From contig NZ_JAFBBS010000001.1 in the NCBI RefSeq assembly GCF_016907315.1, forward strand, positions 2,232,001 through 2,296,000: a stretch of 64,000 nt of DNA, given 5' to 3'. Position 1 is the first letter of the stretch; each line of letters starts with the position of its first letter. The notes below the pieces were generated by a model. It saw only the letters and a program-made list of their open reading frames with translations, searched no databases and was not told the DNA's origin. The stretch is from Microbacterium esteraromaticum. Lineage in GTDB: Bacteria > Actinomycetota > Actinomycetes > Actinomycetales > Microbacteriaceae. Below, piece by piece: positions 7,831-15,994 of this stretch. The position numbers and the translations under genes are program-made.

Positions 7831-9486
7831 ATGCCCGATCTGACTTTCGAAGACGTCTCGATCACGTACCGGACGTCGGGCCGATCCGGGCGGGGCGAGG
7901 TGGCGGCCGTGAAGAACATCTCCCTGCGTCTGCCTGCCGGCGGCACTCTCGGCGTGGCAGGCGAGTCCGGCTCGGGCAAGTCCACCCTCGCGATGAGCGT
8001 GCTGCGGCTGCTGCCGGCGAACGCCACCCTCACGGGCCGGGTCATGGTGGGCGACACCGACGTCACCGAGCTGAACTTCGGAGCGCTGCGCGCGCTGCGC
8101 TGGGCCGACGCGTCAATCATCTTCCAGGGGGCGATGCACTCGCTGAACCCCGTGCGCACGGTCGGTCAGCAGATCACCGAGGCCCTCGAGCTGCACGTCA
8201 CCGATGCCTGGCGCACCGAGAAGGACCGCCGGGCGCGGGTCGCGGAGCTGCTGCGCATCGTCGACCTGGCCCCGCGCAAGGTCGACGCGTACCCGCATGA
8301 GATGTCGGGCGGGCAGAAGCAGCGCGTGATGATCGCGATGGCGCTGGCCTGCGAGCCGGACATCATCATCGCCGACGAGCCGACGACGGCTCTCGACGTG
8401 ATCGTGCAGAAGCAGATCCTCGAGATGATCAGCTCGCTGGTCACCGAGCGCGGCATCTCGATGCTGATGATCAGCCATGACCTGTCGGTGCTCGCGACCG
8501 CGTGCGATCGCATCGCCGTCATGCGCGACGGCGAGCTGCTCGAGGTCGGCGAGTCGCTGCAGGTGTGCCTCGAACCCGAGCATCCGTACACCAGGCAGCT
8601 CGCCGACGCCTTCCCGACCATCGGTGACCCGTCGTCGCGGATGAACCCCGCCAGCCGTCGCGACCGCGACCCCGGAGCGTCGATGAAGCCGGCGCAGGGG
8701 ATGAGCGACGAGGTGCTGCTCGAGGCCAAGGGGCTCAATGTGACCTATCACGGTCGCGGCGAGGCTCTGCGGGCGGTGAAGAACGTCGACCTGCAGGTGC
8801 GGCGTGGTGAGATCCTCGCGCTGGTCGGGCAGTCGGGGTCGGGGAAGAGCACGCTCGCCCGAACGCTCGTCGGGCTGCAGCATCCGGATGAGGGGTCCGT
8901 CGTCCGCTTCCGCGGACAGGACCTGCCGCGCGGCGGACGCGCGCTGCGCGAGTTCCGCAGCGAGGTGCAGATGGTGCTGCAGGATCCGACGGCGGCCCTC
9001 AACCCGAAGCTCAGCATCTACGAGTCGGTCGCCGAGGGCCTGCGCGTGCAGCGCTACCAGGGCGACGAGGCCCAGCGCGTCGCGCAGAGCCTCGCCGATG
9101 CCGAGCTCACTCCGCCCGAGCGCTTCATGACCGCCATCCCTCAGGAGCTGTCGGGCGGGCAGCGCCAGCGTGCGGTGATCGCCGGAGCGCTCGCCCTGGG
9201 CCCGCAGATGCTCGTCGCCGACGAGCCCGTCGCGTCCCTGGACGCCTCGGTTCGCGGCGAGATCCTCTCGCTGCTGCTCTCTCTGCGCGAGCGCCTGGGG
9301 CTCAGCGCGCTCGTGATCACTCACGACCTCGGGCTCGCGTGGAACATCGCAGACACGGTGGCCGTGATGTACGAGGGCGAGATCGTCGAGTACGGCACCA
9401 CAGAGCAGGTGCTGCTCGACCCGCAGCACACCTACACGAGGCGGCTCCTGGCGGCGGCGCCCACCATCGAGCGGACCATGTCATGA
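7831..9486 (+). CDS. Fused peptide ABC transporter ATPase (DppD-DppF in one chain)
   Basis: A 551-residue protein with two complete nucleotide-binding domains. Domain 1: Walker A GESGSGKS (44-51), signature MSGGQKQR (about 158), Walker B IIIADEPTTALD. Domain 2: Walker A GQSGSGKS (from about 333), signature LSGGQRQR (about 440), Walker B LVADEPVASLD. A linker around residues 260-295 joins them. In enteric bacteria these are separate DppD and DppF proteins; fusions are common in actinobacteria. It begins three bases after the permease stop and ends in an ATGA overlap with the LD-carboxypeptidase gene, so import and peptide trimming are co-translated. Confidence 0.92.
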   Translation: MPDLTFEDVSITYRTSGRSGRGEVAAVKNISLRLPAGGTLGVAGESGSGKSTLAMSVLRLLPANATLTGRVMVGDTDVTELNFGALRALRWADASIIFQGAMHSLNPVRTVGQQITEALELHVTDAWRTEKDRRARVAELLRIVDLAPRKVDAYPHEMSGGQKQRVMIAMALACEPDIIIADEPTTALDVIVQKQILEMISSLVTERGISMLMISHDLSVLATACDRIAVMRDGELLEVGESLQVCLEPEHPYTRQLADAFPTIGDPSSRMNPASRRDRDPGASMKPAQGMSDEVLLEAKGLNVTYHGRGEALRAVKNVDLQVRRGEILALVGQSGSGKSTLARTLVGLQHPDEGSVVRFRGQDLPRGGRALREFRSEVQMVLQDPTAALNPKLSIYESVAEGLRVQRYQGDEAQRVAQSLADAELTPPERFMTAIPQELSGGQRQRAVIAGALALGPQMLVADEPVASLDASVRGEILSLLLSLRERLGLSALVITHDLGLAWNIADTVAVMYEGEIVEYGTTEQVLLDPQHTYTRRLLAAAPTIERTMS

Positions 9487-10457
9487 CGAGCGTCGTCGCG
9501 CATCCGGTGGTCGACCGGCACGCGTATCTGACCGACGCGCCGCTGCGCCCCGGCGATCGGGTGCGCCTGGTGTCGCCGTCGGGCCTCGGCAGTGCCGAGA
9601 GCCTGGAGCGCGCGGTCGGCTACTACCGCGACTGGGGGCTGGACGTCGTCGTGGGCGAGCACGTGCTCGACCCGCATCCGCGCGCGAAGTACCTGGCGGG
9701 TTCCGATGAGACCCGCCGGCAGGACCTGGTCGACGCGTGGCTCGATCCGGATGCCGATGCCGTGGTGTGCCTGCGCGGCGGCTACGGCGCCATGCGCCTG
9801 CTCGACGGGATCGACTGGTCGGCGATGCGCGCGGCGGCGACTCGTCGCGATGGCCGGCCGAAGCTGCTGACCGGCTCGTCCGATATCACGGCACTGCACG
9901 AGGCGTTCCGTGTGCACCTCGACGTGCCGACGCTGTTCTGCCCGATGCCGGCCAATGACGTGTTCCGCGACTCCGAGACCATACGCGCCGATGTGCACCG
10001 CTGGCTCTTCGAGCCGTGGGGCGGGCGCGAGATCGTGGGGCCGAAGACCGAGGTGCTCGTACCGGGCCGCGCGAGCGGACGCTTCACCGGTGGCAACCTC
10101 AGCCTGCTCGCAGGGGCGCTCGGCGCGCCGGAGTCTCGTGCGGTGCCCGACGGCATCCTCTTCCTCGAGGACATCGACGAGGAGGCCTACCGGCTCGACG
10201 GGTTCCTTCTCGCGCTGCTGCGTTCGGGGCGTCTCGCCGCAGCATCCGGGGTCGTCCTCGGCTCGTGGCACCGGTGCGATCAGCCGGACGCCGTGCGTGC
10301 GCTGATGACCGAGTACTTCGCCGACCTCGGCGTGCCGGTGCTGTGGGAGCAGGGCTTCGGCCACGATCCGGATGCGCTGAGCGTGCCGCTCAACGTCGAC
10401 GGCGTGCTGGATGCCGCGGAAGACGGCATCAAGCTGACCGTGGGGGAGGAGTCGTGA
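9483..10457 (+). CDS. LD-carboxypeptidase family protein (peptidase S66, LdcA-like)
   Basis: A 324-residue cytosolic serine peptidase. The unusual Ser-Glu-His triad of family S66 is present: Ser133 in TGSSDITAL, Glu229 in LFLEDIDEE and His294 in FGHDPDALSVP, with spacing close to that of LdcA proteins. Characterised members cut the L,D bond in muropeptide tetrapeptides during wall recycling; some relatives act on other peptides or microcin C. It overlaps the ATPase gene (ATGA) and the next hydrolase gene (TGATG). This gene is the main reason to read the locus as murein-peptide scavenging. Confidence 0.88.
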   Translation: MTSVVAHPVVDRHAYLTDAPLRPGDRVRLVSPSGLGSAESLERAVGYYRDWGLDVVVGEHVLDPHPRAKYLAGSDETRRQDLVDAWLDPDADAVVCLRGGYGAMRLLDGIDWSAMRAAATRRDGRPKLLTGSSDITALHEAFRVHLDVPTLFCPMPANDVFRDSETIRADVHRWLFEPWGGREIVGPKTEVLVPGRASGRFTGGNLSLLAGALGAPESRAVPDGILFLEDIDEEAYRLDGFLLALLRSGRLAAASGVVLGSWHRCDQPDAVRALMTEYFADLGVPVLWEQGFGHDPDALSVPLNVDGVLDAAEDGIKLTVGEES

Positions 10458-11308
10458 TGGTCATCGCCCTGCCCGCACTGGATGAGCGGGTGACCTGGTC
10501 GATCCGGATCGTCGACGCCGGATCGGGTGAGGTCCTGGCCGAGCACGCACCTGATGTGATGTGCGAGACCGCGAGCATCGGCAAGATCTTCCTGCTGATC
10601 GAGGTCGCCCGACGGCTTGTCGACGGCTCGCTGGCGCCCGATGATGTCGTCGCGATCCCCGACGAGCACCGCGTGGCCGACTCGGGGCTTCTCTACCGCA
10701 TGCGCTCTCAGACGCTCTCGGTGCACGACGCCGCGCTGCTCGTGGGCGCGTTCAGCGACAACCTCGCCACCAACGCCCTGATCTCGCTGTGCGGTCTCGA
10801 CCGGGTGCGCGCGGTCGCGCCTGGCCTCGGGTATCGCGACACCGCGCTGCACGACTACATCCGCTCGGAGCGCACACCCGATCTGCCGTGGACGCCGTCG
10901 TACGGCACGGGCGCCGAGCTGGCAGACGTGCTGCGCAGGCTCGGTGCAGGCCAGGTGATCTCGCCCGAGGTCAGCGGGATGGTGATGGACTGGCTCGCGG
11001 CAGACGCCGACACGTCGATGGTCGCTGACGCGCTGCTGCTCGATCCGCTCGCACACGTCGAGGCCGAGTACCAGGGCATGATCCTGCGTCACAAGACCGG
11101 CAGCACGTCGTTCGCCCGCATCGACGCCGGTCACCTGACGGGGCCGGCCGCGAGCGTCGCGTACGCGGTGGCCGCGAACTGGAAGGACAGCGAGATCGAC
11201 CTGCGTGCTCCGGTGCTCGACGCCATGCACGCGATAGGCGAGCAGCTGCGTCGGCACGTCACCGGTCGCGAACGCGATGACGCGGGCATGGGGCAGGAGC
11301 CGCACTGA
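10457..11308 (+). CDS. Cytosolic class A beta-lactamase-fold serine hydrolase
   Basis: A 283-residue protein with the active-site triad of penicillin-recognising enzymes: Ser40-x-x-Lys43 in ETASIGKIF, Ser100-Asp101-Asn102 in AFSDNLATN and Lys213-Thr-Gly in HKTGSTS. It starts at residue 1 with the fold and has no signal peptide, so it is not a normal exported beta-lactamase. Co-translation with LD-carboxypeptidase (TGATG; strong GGGGGAGGA site) suggests a peptidase or amidase acting on imported D-amino-acid-containing peptides. GTG at 10454 is an alternative start. I see no clear Glu166-type omega-loop residue without an alignment. Confidence 0.8.
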   Translation: MVIALPALDERVTWSIRIVDAGSGEVLAEHAPDVMCETASIGKIFLLIEVARRLVDGSLAPDDVVAIPDEHRVADSGLLYRMRSQTLSVHDAALLVGAFSDNLATNALISLCGLDRVRAVAPGLGYRDTALHDYIRSERTPDLPWTPSYGTGAELADVLRRLGAGQVISPEVSGMVMDWLAADADTSMVADALLLDPLAHVEAEYQGMILRHKTGSTSFARIDAGHLTGPAASVAYAVAANWKDSEIDLRAPVLDAMHAIGEQLRRHVTGRERDDAGMGQEPH

Positions 11309-11333
11309 GCCCGCGCGCGGGTAGCATCGTCGG

Positions 11334-12032
11334 GTGACTCGTGACGGACGCCTGGGCATCGGCATCATCGGCGCAGGGCGGGTGGGGCCCGTTGTCGGAG
11401 CGGCTCTGGCCGGAGCCGGCCATGCGGTGACGGGTATCACCTCGGGCTCGGATGATGACCGAGCAGCCGCCGTGCTGCCAGGAGTTCCCGTGCTCGACGC
11501 CCTCGAGGTCGTGCGGCGCAGTGAGCTGGTCATCGTCGCGGTGCCGCACGATGAGCTGCCAGGGCTCGTCAGCGGCATAGCCGAGCTCGACGGCTGGCAG
11601 ATGGGGCAGCTCGTGCTGCACACCGATCCGGCATACGGCATCGAGGTGCTGCGCCCGGCGGCCGCTCGTGGTGCGATCCCCCTCGCGGTGCACCCGGCGA
11701 TCGCGTTCACCGGCACCACGATCGACCTTCGGCAGCTGCAGGCCGCGTTCGCCGCGGTCACCGCGCCGGCCGCTGTGCTGCCGATCGCGCAGGCGCTCGC
11801 CGTCGAGATGGGCTGCGAGCCTGTGGTCGTCGCCGAGGACGACCGGGAGGCGTACGCCGAGGCGATCCAGACGGCGTCCGAGTTCTCCCGCGCGATCGTG
11901 CAGCAGGCCACGGGACTGCTGCGCGGAATCGGCATCGAGAACCCCGGCGGATACCTGTCGGCTCTTGTCGGGTCGACGGTCGAGCAGGCTCTGCGGGCGG
12001 CATCCGACCCGGCCGATCCGCCGCTGCTCTGA
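11334..12032 (+). CDS. Rossmann-like and DUF2520 domain protein
   Basis: A 232-residue protein. An NAD(P)-binding motif GIIGAGRVGPVVGAAL occupies residues 9-24, and a helical DUF2520 region resembling ketopantoate or hydroxyacid dehydrogenases follows from about residue 125. In many actinobacteria the homologue sits beside panC; here it ends the peptide locus. The GTG start has a TAGCAT box exactly six bases upstream and no ribosome site, so it is probably transcribed from its own leaderless promoter rather than only by readthrough. The substrate is unknown. Confidence 0.75.
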   Translation: MTRDGRLGIGIIGAGRVGPVVGAALAGAGHAVTGITSGSDDDRAAAVLPGVPVLDALEVVRRSELVIVAVPHDELPGLVSGIAELDGWQMGQLVLHTDPAYGIEVLRPAAARGAIPLAVHPAIAFTGTTIDLRQLQAAFAAVTAPAAVLPIAQALAVEMGCEPVVVAEDDREAYAEAIQTASEFSRAIVQQATGLLRGIGIENPGGYLSALVGSTVEQALRAASDPADPPLL

Positions 12033-12078
12033 CGGGCCTGGGACCCGTTTGCCCCGACGGCTCGCGGTCGCGTCAGAC

Positions 12079-12139
12079 GCTGCGGGCCGACCCGGGTGGA
12101 GTCGGCCCGCAGCGAGCGGCTGATCTCGTTCGAGATCAG
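12079..12139. terminator. Bidirectional double-hairpin terminator between convergent genes
   Basis: Thirteen perfect base pairs, GCTGCGGGCCGAC (12079-12091) with GTCGGCCCGCAGC (12101-12113), are followed by a second palindrome, CTGATCTCG/CGAGATCAG (12120-12139). They fill the space between the DUF2520 and hexosaminidase stops and can serve both strands. Confidence 0.75.
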
Positions 12140-12146
12140 TGGATGC

Positions 12147-14807
12147 TCATGCCCCCGGTCTGCGGAGGATCAGGGCCTCGCCTGTGCAGTTCTCGCATGA
12201 GGTGAGGTCCGAGCGCGGGGCCGTTCCCTCCACCGACAGCTGCAGCCGACCGTTCCAGGAGGGGTTGCCCGGGGTGGCCTTGAACGGCCCGGTGACGCGG
12301 GCTGTCACGGTGATCGTCACCTTCCCGTCCGCGGCCAGGTCGCCCGACCAGGTGAGCAGCGATCCGGCTCTGGCGAGCTTCCCCGTCGAGACCGTCGCCT
12401 TCTCCGCCGAGACGTTGTCGAGCACATCGGCGAGATCGACCTCGACGGACGCGTCGTCGACGGCGAGATCACCCGCCGAGATGTCGATTCGCCACGTCGC
12501 TGCCGTTCCCGGGCGCACGGTCGTGCCGAAGCCGGGGTCGGCTGACACCTCGATCGACCAGTCGGGGGTGCGCGGGATCTTCGTCACGGGATCCTCACCG
12601 AAGAACGGCGAGTGCCCGAGGAAACGCAGGAAGGGGTCGAACTCGGCGAACGATCCCACCTGCTGGGGCGAGTTCCAGACGGTCTGGGCGAACAGGCGCA
12701 GACGCGGCATCAGAGTCTGGGTGAGCACGTGCTCGGGAGCCCAGCCGTGTGCGTCGTCCCAGATGGGGAAGAACTGTCCTCCCACGTTGCCGCGCAGCTC
12801 GGGGCGCGCCGAGTACGGTGCGCCCCACCCACCCGAGAACACGTAGGGCGTGGCGTAGTGCTCCCAGGCGTACTCCGGCAGTGGTCGGTTGATCACGGAT
12901 CCGTTTCTGCTGCTGCCAGAGGTCTGGTCTGCTGTGCCCATGGTCGGCCAGAGGTCGTGGTACAGGTCTGACGACGACCCGATGACCTGGCGCCCCTCGG
13001 CGAGCAGGTCGTTCGCATCGAGCGACCCGTAGATCTGCGCCCAGAAGATGACGGTGATGTCCTTGTCGAGCGGCACCACCTTGTTGCGGCCGTTGAGCTG
13101 ATCGTTCCACACCATCGCCTTGTGGCCGGCGTCCTTCAGTGCGGTGTTGACGTAGTTCAGGAACCACGCGTACGAGTCTCGCGTCGTCGCCGCATCGTCG
13201 CCTGTCTCTTTGCGGATCCAGTCGCGCAGAGAGGTCTGCTGGTCGAGGGCCATGAACTCGTCGGCGCCGATGTGCACGTACGGCGAATCGAACAGGTCGC
13301 CCATCTCGACGGCGACGTCTGCGAGCCGCTTTCGCACGTCGGCTCGTGCATAGTTGTACGCCTCGCCGGCGAGCATGTATCCCGGCTCGGTGAAGACCTG
13401 GGCGTCGAGGGTCGCGTGGGCTGGCATGTCGAACTCGGGGATGACGGTCACGTGGTACTGACGCGCGAACGCGACGAGATCACGCACCTCGGCCTTGGTC
13501 CAGGACCCGCCGTCGGGCAGGTGATCGACGAGCTCGGGGAACACCTCGCTCTCGACCCGCAGGCCCTGACCGTCCTTCACCCTGACGACCATCGTGTTCA
13601 TGTTGGTCCAGGCGAGGTCCTTGATCTGGTTCTTGAGCCAGGCCATCGAGTAGTGACGTCTGCCTGAGTCGACCTGCAGTGCGCGGAAGCGCATGTCAGT
13701 CCAGTTGACGGCGGTTCCGATCGGCAGGGATGCCTTTCCCGTCGCGGCCTTGGTGCTCTGCAGCGCCTGGCCGAGGGTGTTCAGCGCGTAGAGCACGCCC
13801 GCCTCGCCGCCGGCGGTGATGGTTATCCCCTTCTTCGTGGTGTCGATGCGGTAGGCCTCGCTCGACAGCTCGCGCGCGGTGGCCGGCGCGCTCGCCGGCA
13901 GCTCGACGTCGCCGAGGCGGACGAACACGCTGTTGGCGTCGGCCGACTCGGTGGCGATCGAGAGGGTCGCATCGTCGGTGACACCCAGCTCGCGCAGGCT
14001 CGCGGCACCGAGGTCGACCTCGTCGGTGATGCGGTCGGCAGATGCCGTGTCGACGACGAACTTCTGCAGCGGAGCGCTCCACGTTCCCGACCCCGCAGCG
14101 AAGCTCTGCACGGCGGGGATGGTCACGGGGAAGCCGTTCTCGCCGAGAGGCGGGGCGTCCCACGACGGCGGAGCGGACTTCGGCGTCGTGGCCGCAGCCA
14201 CTTCCTTGACCTGGAAGTCGTCGCAGTAAGCAGGGGCGACATTGCCGCCGACGAAGCAGAACGCGTTGAGCTCCGTGGTGCGCGGGCCGGTCGTGATCGT
14301 GGTCGTGTACGTCTTCCAGTCCGCACCCGCGTTCGGGGTCGTGATTCCGGCGGCGTACTCGCCGCCCCCGTCGCCGCGGGCGAGCCCACGGTAGTAGGGG
14401 GAGTTCTCGGTGTCGAAGATGCCCCAGCGGATGCCGCTGCCCTTCAGGGCGATCGAGAACTCGTACTGGGTGTTCGGCTTGATGCCGGTGACCGTCTTGT
14501 TGACCATGCCGCGGTCGACACCCGTGCCGCGTACGGGAAGGTTGCCTCCGATGGGAGTCTTTGCGGTGGCATCCGCGTAGGTCAGGCCGATGCGGGCGGC
14601 GCTGCCGGTGCCGTCGGCCCCTGGGCTGACGATCGCCGCGTGATTGTGCTGAGTCTGAGGTCCCCACCCGCCCGACTCGAACCCGCCGTCGACGAGAGCG
14701 GGCCCTTCGCTCGCCGTGGCTGGGGTCGTGACCGCGCCGGGGGCCAGCAGGAGTGCCCCCGTGACCGCCAGACACGACGCGAAGGCCGTCAATGTCCTTT
14801 TTCGCAT
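12147..14807 (-). CDS. Secreted GH20 beta-N-acetylhexosaminidase with N-terminal carbohydrate-binding-like region
   Basis: An 886-residue exported enzyme. A Sec signal peptide covers residues 1-33 (MRKRTLTAFASCLAVTG...ATAS). Residues 35-200 are a jelly-roll-like region resembling a carbohydrate-binding module. A GH20b cap domain runs from about 215 to 350 and the catalytic barrel from about 355 to 700. The catalytic Asp516-Glu517 pair lies in HIGADEFM (usually H-GGDE, so Gly to Ala here), assisted by the RWFxMRFRALQVDSGRRH-like early strand. A C-terminal beta domain completes the protein. GH20 enzymes remove terminal GlcNAc/GalNAc from chitin, glycans or wall sugars. AAGGAG precedes the ATG. 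Control by the divergent LacI protein is likely. Confidence 0.88.
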   Translation of the reverse strand: MRKRTLTAFASCLAVTGALLLAPGAVTTPATASEGPALVDGGFESGGWGPQTQHNHAAIVSPGADGTGSAARIGLTYADATAKTPIGGNLPVRGTGVDRGMVNKTVTGIKPNTQYEFSIALKGSGIRWGIFDTENSPYYRGLARGDGGGEYAAGITTPNAGADWKTYTTTITTGPRTTELNAFCFVGGNVAPAYCDDFQVKEVAAATTPKSAPPSWDAPPLGENGFPVTIPAVQSFAAGSGTWSAPLQKFVVDTASADRITDEVDLGAASLRELGVTDDATLSIATESADANSVFVRLGDVELPASAPATARELSSEAYRIDTTKKGITITAGGEAGVLYALNTLGQALQSTKAATGKASLPIGTAVNWTDMRFRALQVDSGRRHYSMAWLKNQIKDLAWTNMNTMVVRVKDGQGLRVESEVFPELVDHLPDGGSWTKAEVRDLVAFARQYHVTVIPEFDMPAHATLDAQVFTEPGYMLAGEAYNYARADVRKRLADVAVEMGDLFDSPYVHIGADEFMALDQQTSLRDWIRKETGDDAATTRDSYAWFLNYVNTALKDAGHKAMVWNDQLNGRNKVVPLDKDITVIFWAQIYGSLDANDLLAEGRQVIGSSSDLYHDLWPTMGTADQTSGSSRNGSVINRPLPEYAWEHYATPYVFSGGWGAPYSARPELRGNVGGQFFPIWDDAHGWAPEHVLTQTLMPRLRLFAQTVWNSPQQVGSFAEFDPFLRFLGHSPFFGEDPVTKIPRTPDWSIEVSADPGFGTTVRPGTAATWRIDISAGDLAVDDASVEVDLADVLDNVSAEKATVSTGKLARAGSLLTWSGDLAADGKVTITVTARVTGPFKATPGNPSWNGRLQLSVEGTAPRSDLTSCENCTGEALILRRPGA

Positions 14808-14847
14808 TTCGTGCTCCTTCCGAACTGCCGTAGGTCGGCGCGGTCAC

Positions 14848-14884
14848 CTTACCCGGTTAAGTTCCTGTAAGTAAAGCGATTTAC
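14848..14884. promoter_or_regulatory. Two LacI-type operator palindromes overlapping the hexosaminidase promoter
   Basis: CTTACCCGGTTAAG (14848-14861) and GTAAAGCGATTTAC (14871-14884) are 14-bp near-palindromes with the central CG typical of LacI-family operators. Their centres are 23 bp apart, about two helical turns. Read leftward, TTTACT and TAAGGT, 18 bases apart, overlap the two sites as -35 and -10 of the hexosaminidase gene, so occupancy would block transcription. Confidence 0.6.
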
Positions 14885-14924
14885 CATCGGCCCCAGGCGG
14901 GATGCGCGCGGGTAGTGTCGCAGC

Positions 14925-15977
14925 ATGGCCACCGCTGAGAGCCCGCTGCCGCGCTTCACGATCCGCGACCTCGCGGCCGAGCTGGGGGTCTCGCACGCCG
15001 CAGTGTCGTATGCGCTGAACGGGCGGGCCGGGGTCAGCGACGACACCAGGGAGCGGATCGTGAGCGCTGCGCGCCGACTCGGCTGGCAGCCGAACACCGC
15101 AGCCCGCGCTCTCGCCGGTCGTGGCACCGACTCCATCGGTCTGGTCCTGGCGCGGGGTGCCGACGAGCTGGCCAGTGACTCGTTCTACCTGCGCTTCATC
15201 GCGGGCGTGCAGTCCGAGCTGTCGCCGCGCGGGATCACGCTGACCTTCCAGATCGCGGACTCATTGGCATCCGAGATGGAGGTATACCGTCGCTGGGCGG
15301 CTCAGAAGCGCGTCGACGGCGTGATCATGGTCGACCCGCGCGTCGGGGACCCGCGTCCGCAGATCCTGCTCGACCTTGGCCTTCCGTCGGTCGTCGTCGG
15401 CGGCCAGCACACGGGCGAGCACGTGCTGGCCGTGGTCGGCGCCGACGACACTTCGCCGATGGTCGGGCTGATCGACGCGCTCCGCGAGCGGGGGCATCAG
15501 CGGATCGCCTATATCGCGGGCCCTGCAGACTTCGCGCATGCGGTGGACAGGGCGAACAGCTATCGGTCGACGATGTCGGCGGCCGGTCTGCCGCCGCTCG
15601 AGGTCGTCAACACGCGGTACAGCGATCGTGAGGCCGCGCTGGCCTGGGATCGCCTGCGTGGCGATCGTCCGACCGCCATCGTCGCAGACAACGACCAGCT
15701 CGCCGTCGCCGTGCTGCGCGCCGCGCGCGCCGAGGGCGTACGAGTGCCGGAGGAGCTGAGCATCGTCTCGTGGGAGGACTCTCCGCTCTGCGAGGCCACG
15801 ACACCCCAGCTGTCGGCGCTGTGGCGCGACCCCTTCGGGCTCGGGCGGCGGTCTGCCGTGTCGATCCTCGCCGAGTTGTCGGAGCATTCGACTGATCTCA
15901 TTCCGATCGAGGCGGCCGTGCTGCGCGAGCGCGGCTCGATCGGCACGGCACCCGATGCACCGCGGCATCGGCCCTGA
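14925..15977 (+). CDS. LacI-family transcriptional regulator
   Basis: A 350-residue regulator. The N-terminal helix-turn-helix with hinge (IRDLAAELGVSHAAVSYALNG, then RRLGWQPNTAARALAGR) binds DNA; residues about 65-340 form a periplasmic-binding-protein-like sugar sensor (GLVLARGADEL, VVVGGQHTG, IVADNDQLAVAVLRA). It lies divergent to the GH20 gene with two operator-like sites between, so it most likely represses that gene until an amino-sugar ligand binds. The ATG has TAGTGT six bases upstream and no ribosome site, indicating a leaderless mRNA. Confidence 0.88.
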   Translation: MATAESPLPRFTIRDLAAELGVSHAAVSYALNGRAGVSDDTRERIVSAARRLGWQPNTAARALAGRGTDSIGLVLARGADELASDSFYLRFIAGVQSELSPRGITLTFQIADSLASEMEVYRRWAAQKRVDGVIMVDPRVGDPRPQILLDLGLPSVVVGGQHTGEHVLAVVGADDTSPMVGLIDALRERGHQRIAYIAGPADFAHAVDRANSYRSTMSAAGLPPLEVVNTRYSDREAALAWDRLRGDRPTAIVADNDQLAVAVLRAARAEGVRVPEELSIVSWEDSPLCEATTPQLSALWRDPFGLGRRSAVSILAELSEHSTDLIPIEAAVLRERGSIGTAPDAPRHRP

Positions 15978-15994
15978 CTCGCGCTCCGTGAGCG

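Noticed and set aside
12147..14807. A chitinase-type reading of the secreted glycosidase
   Set aside because: The Asp-Glu pair in HIGADEFM and the domain order are those of GH20 hexosaminidases; no GH18 or GH19 motif is present.
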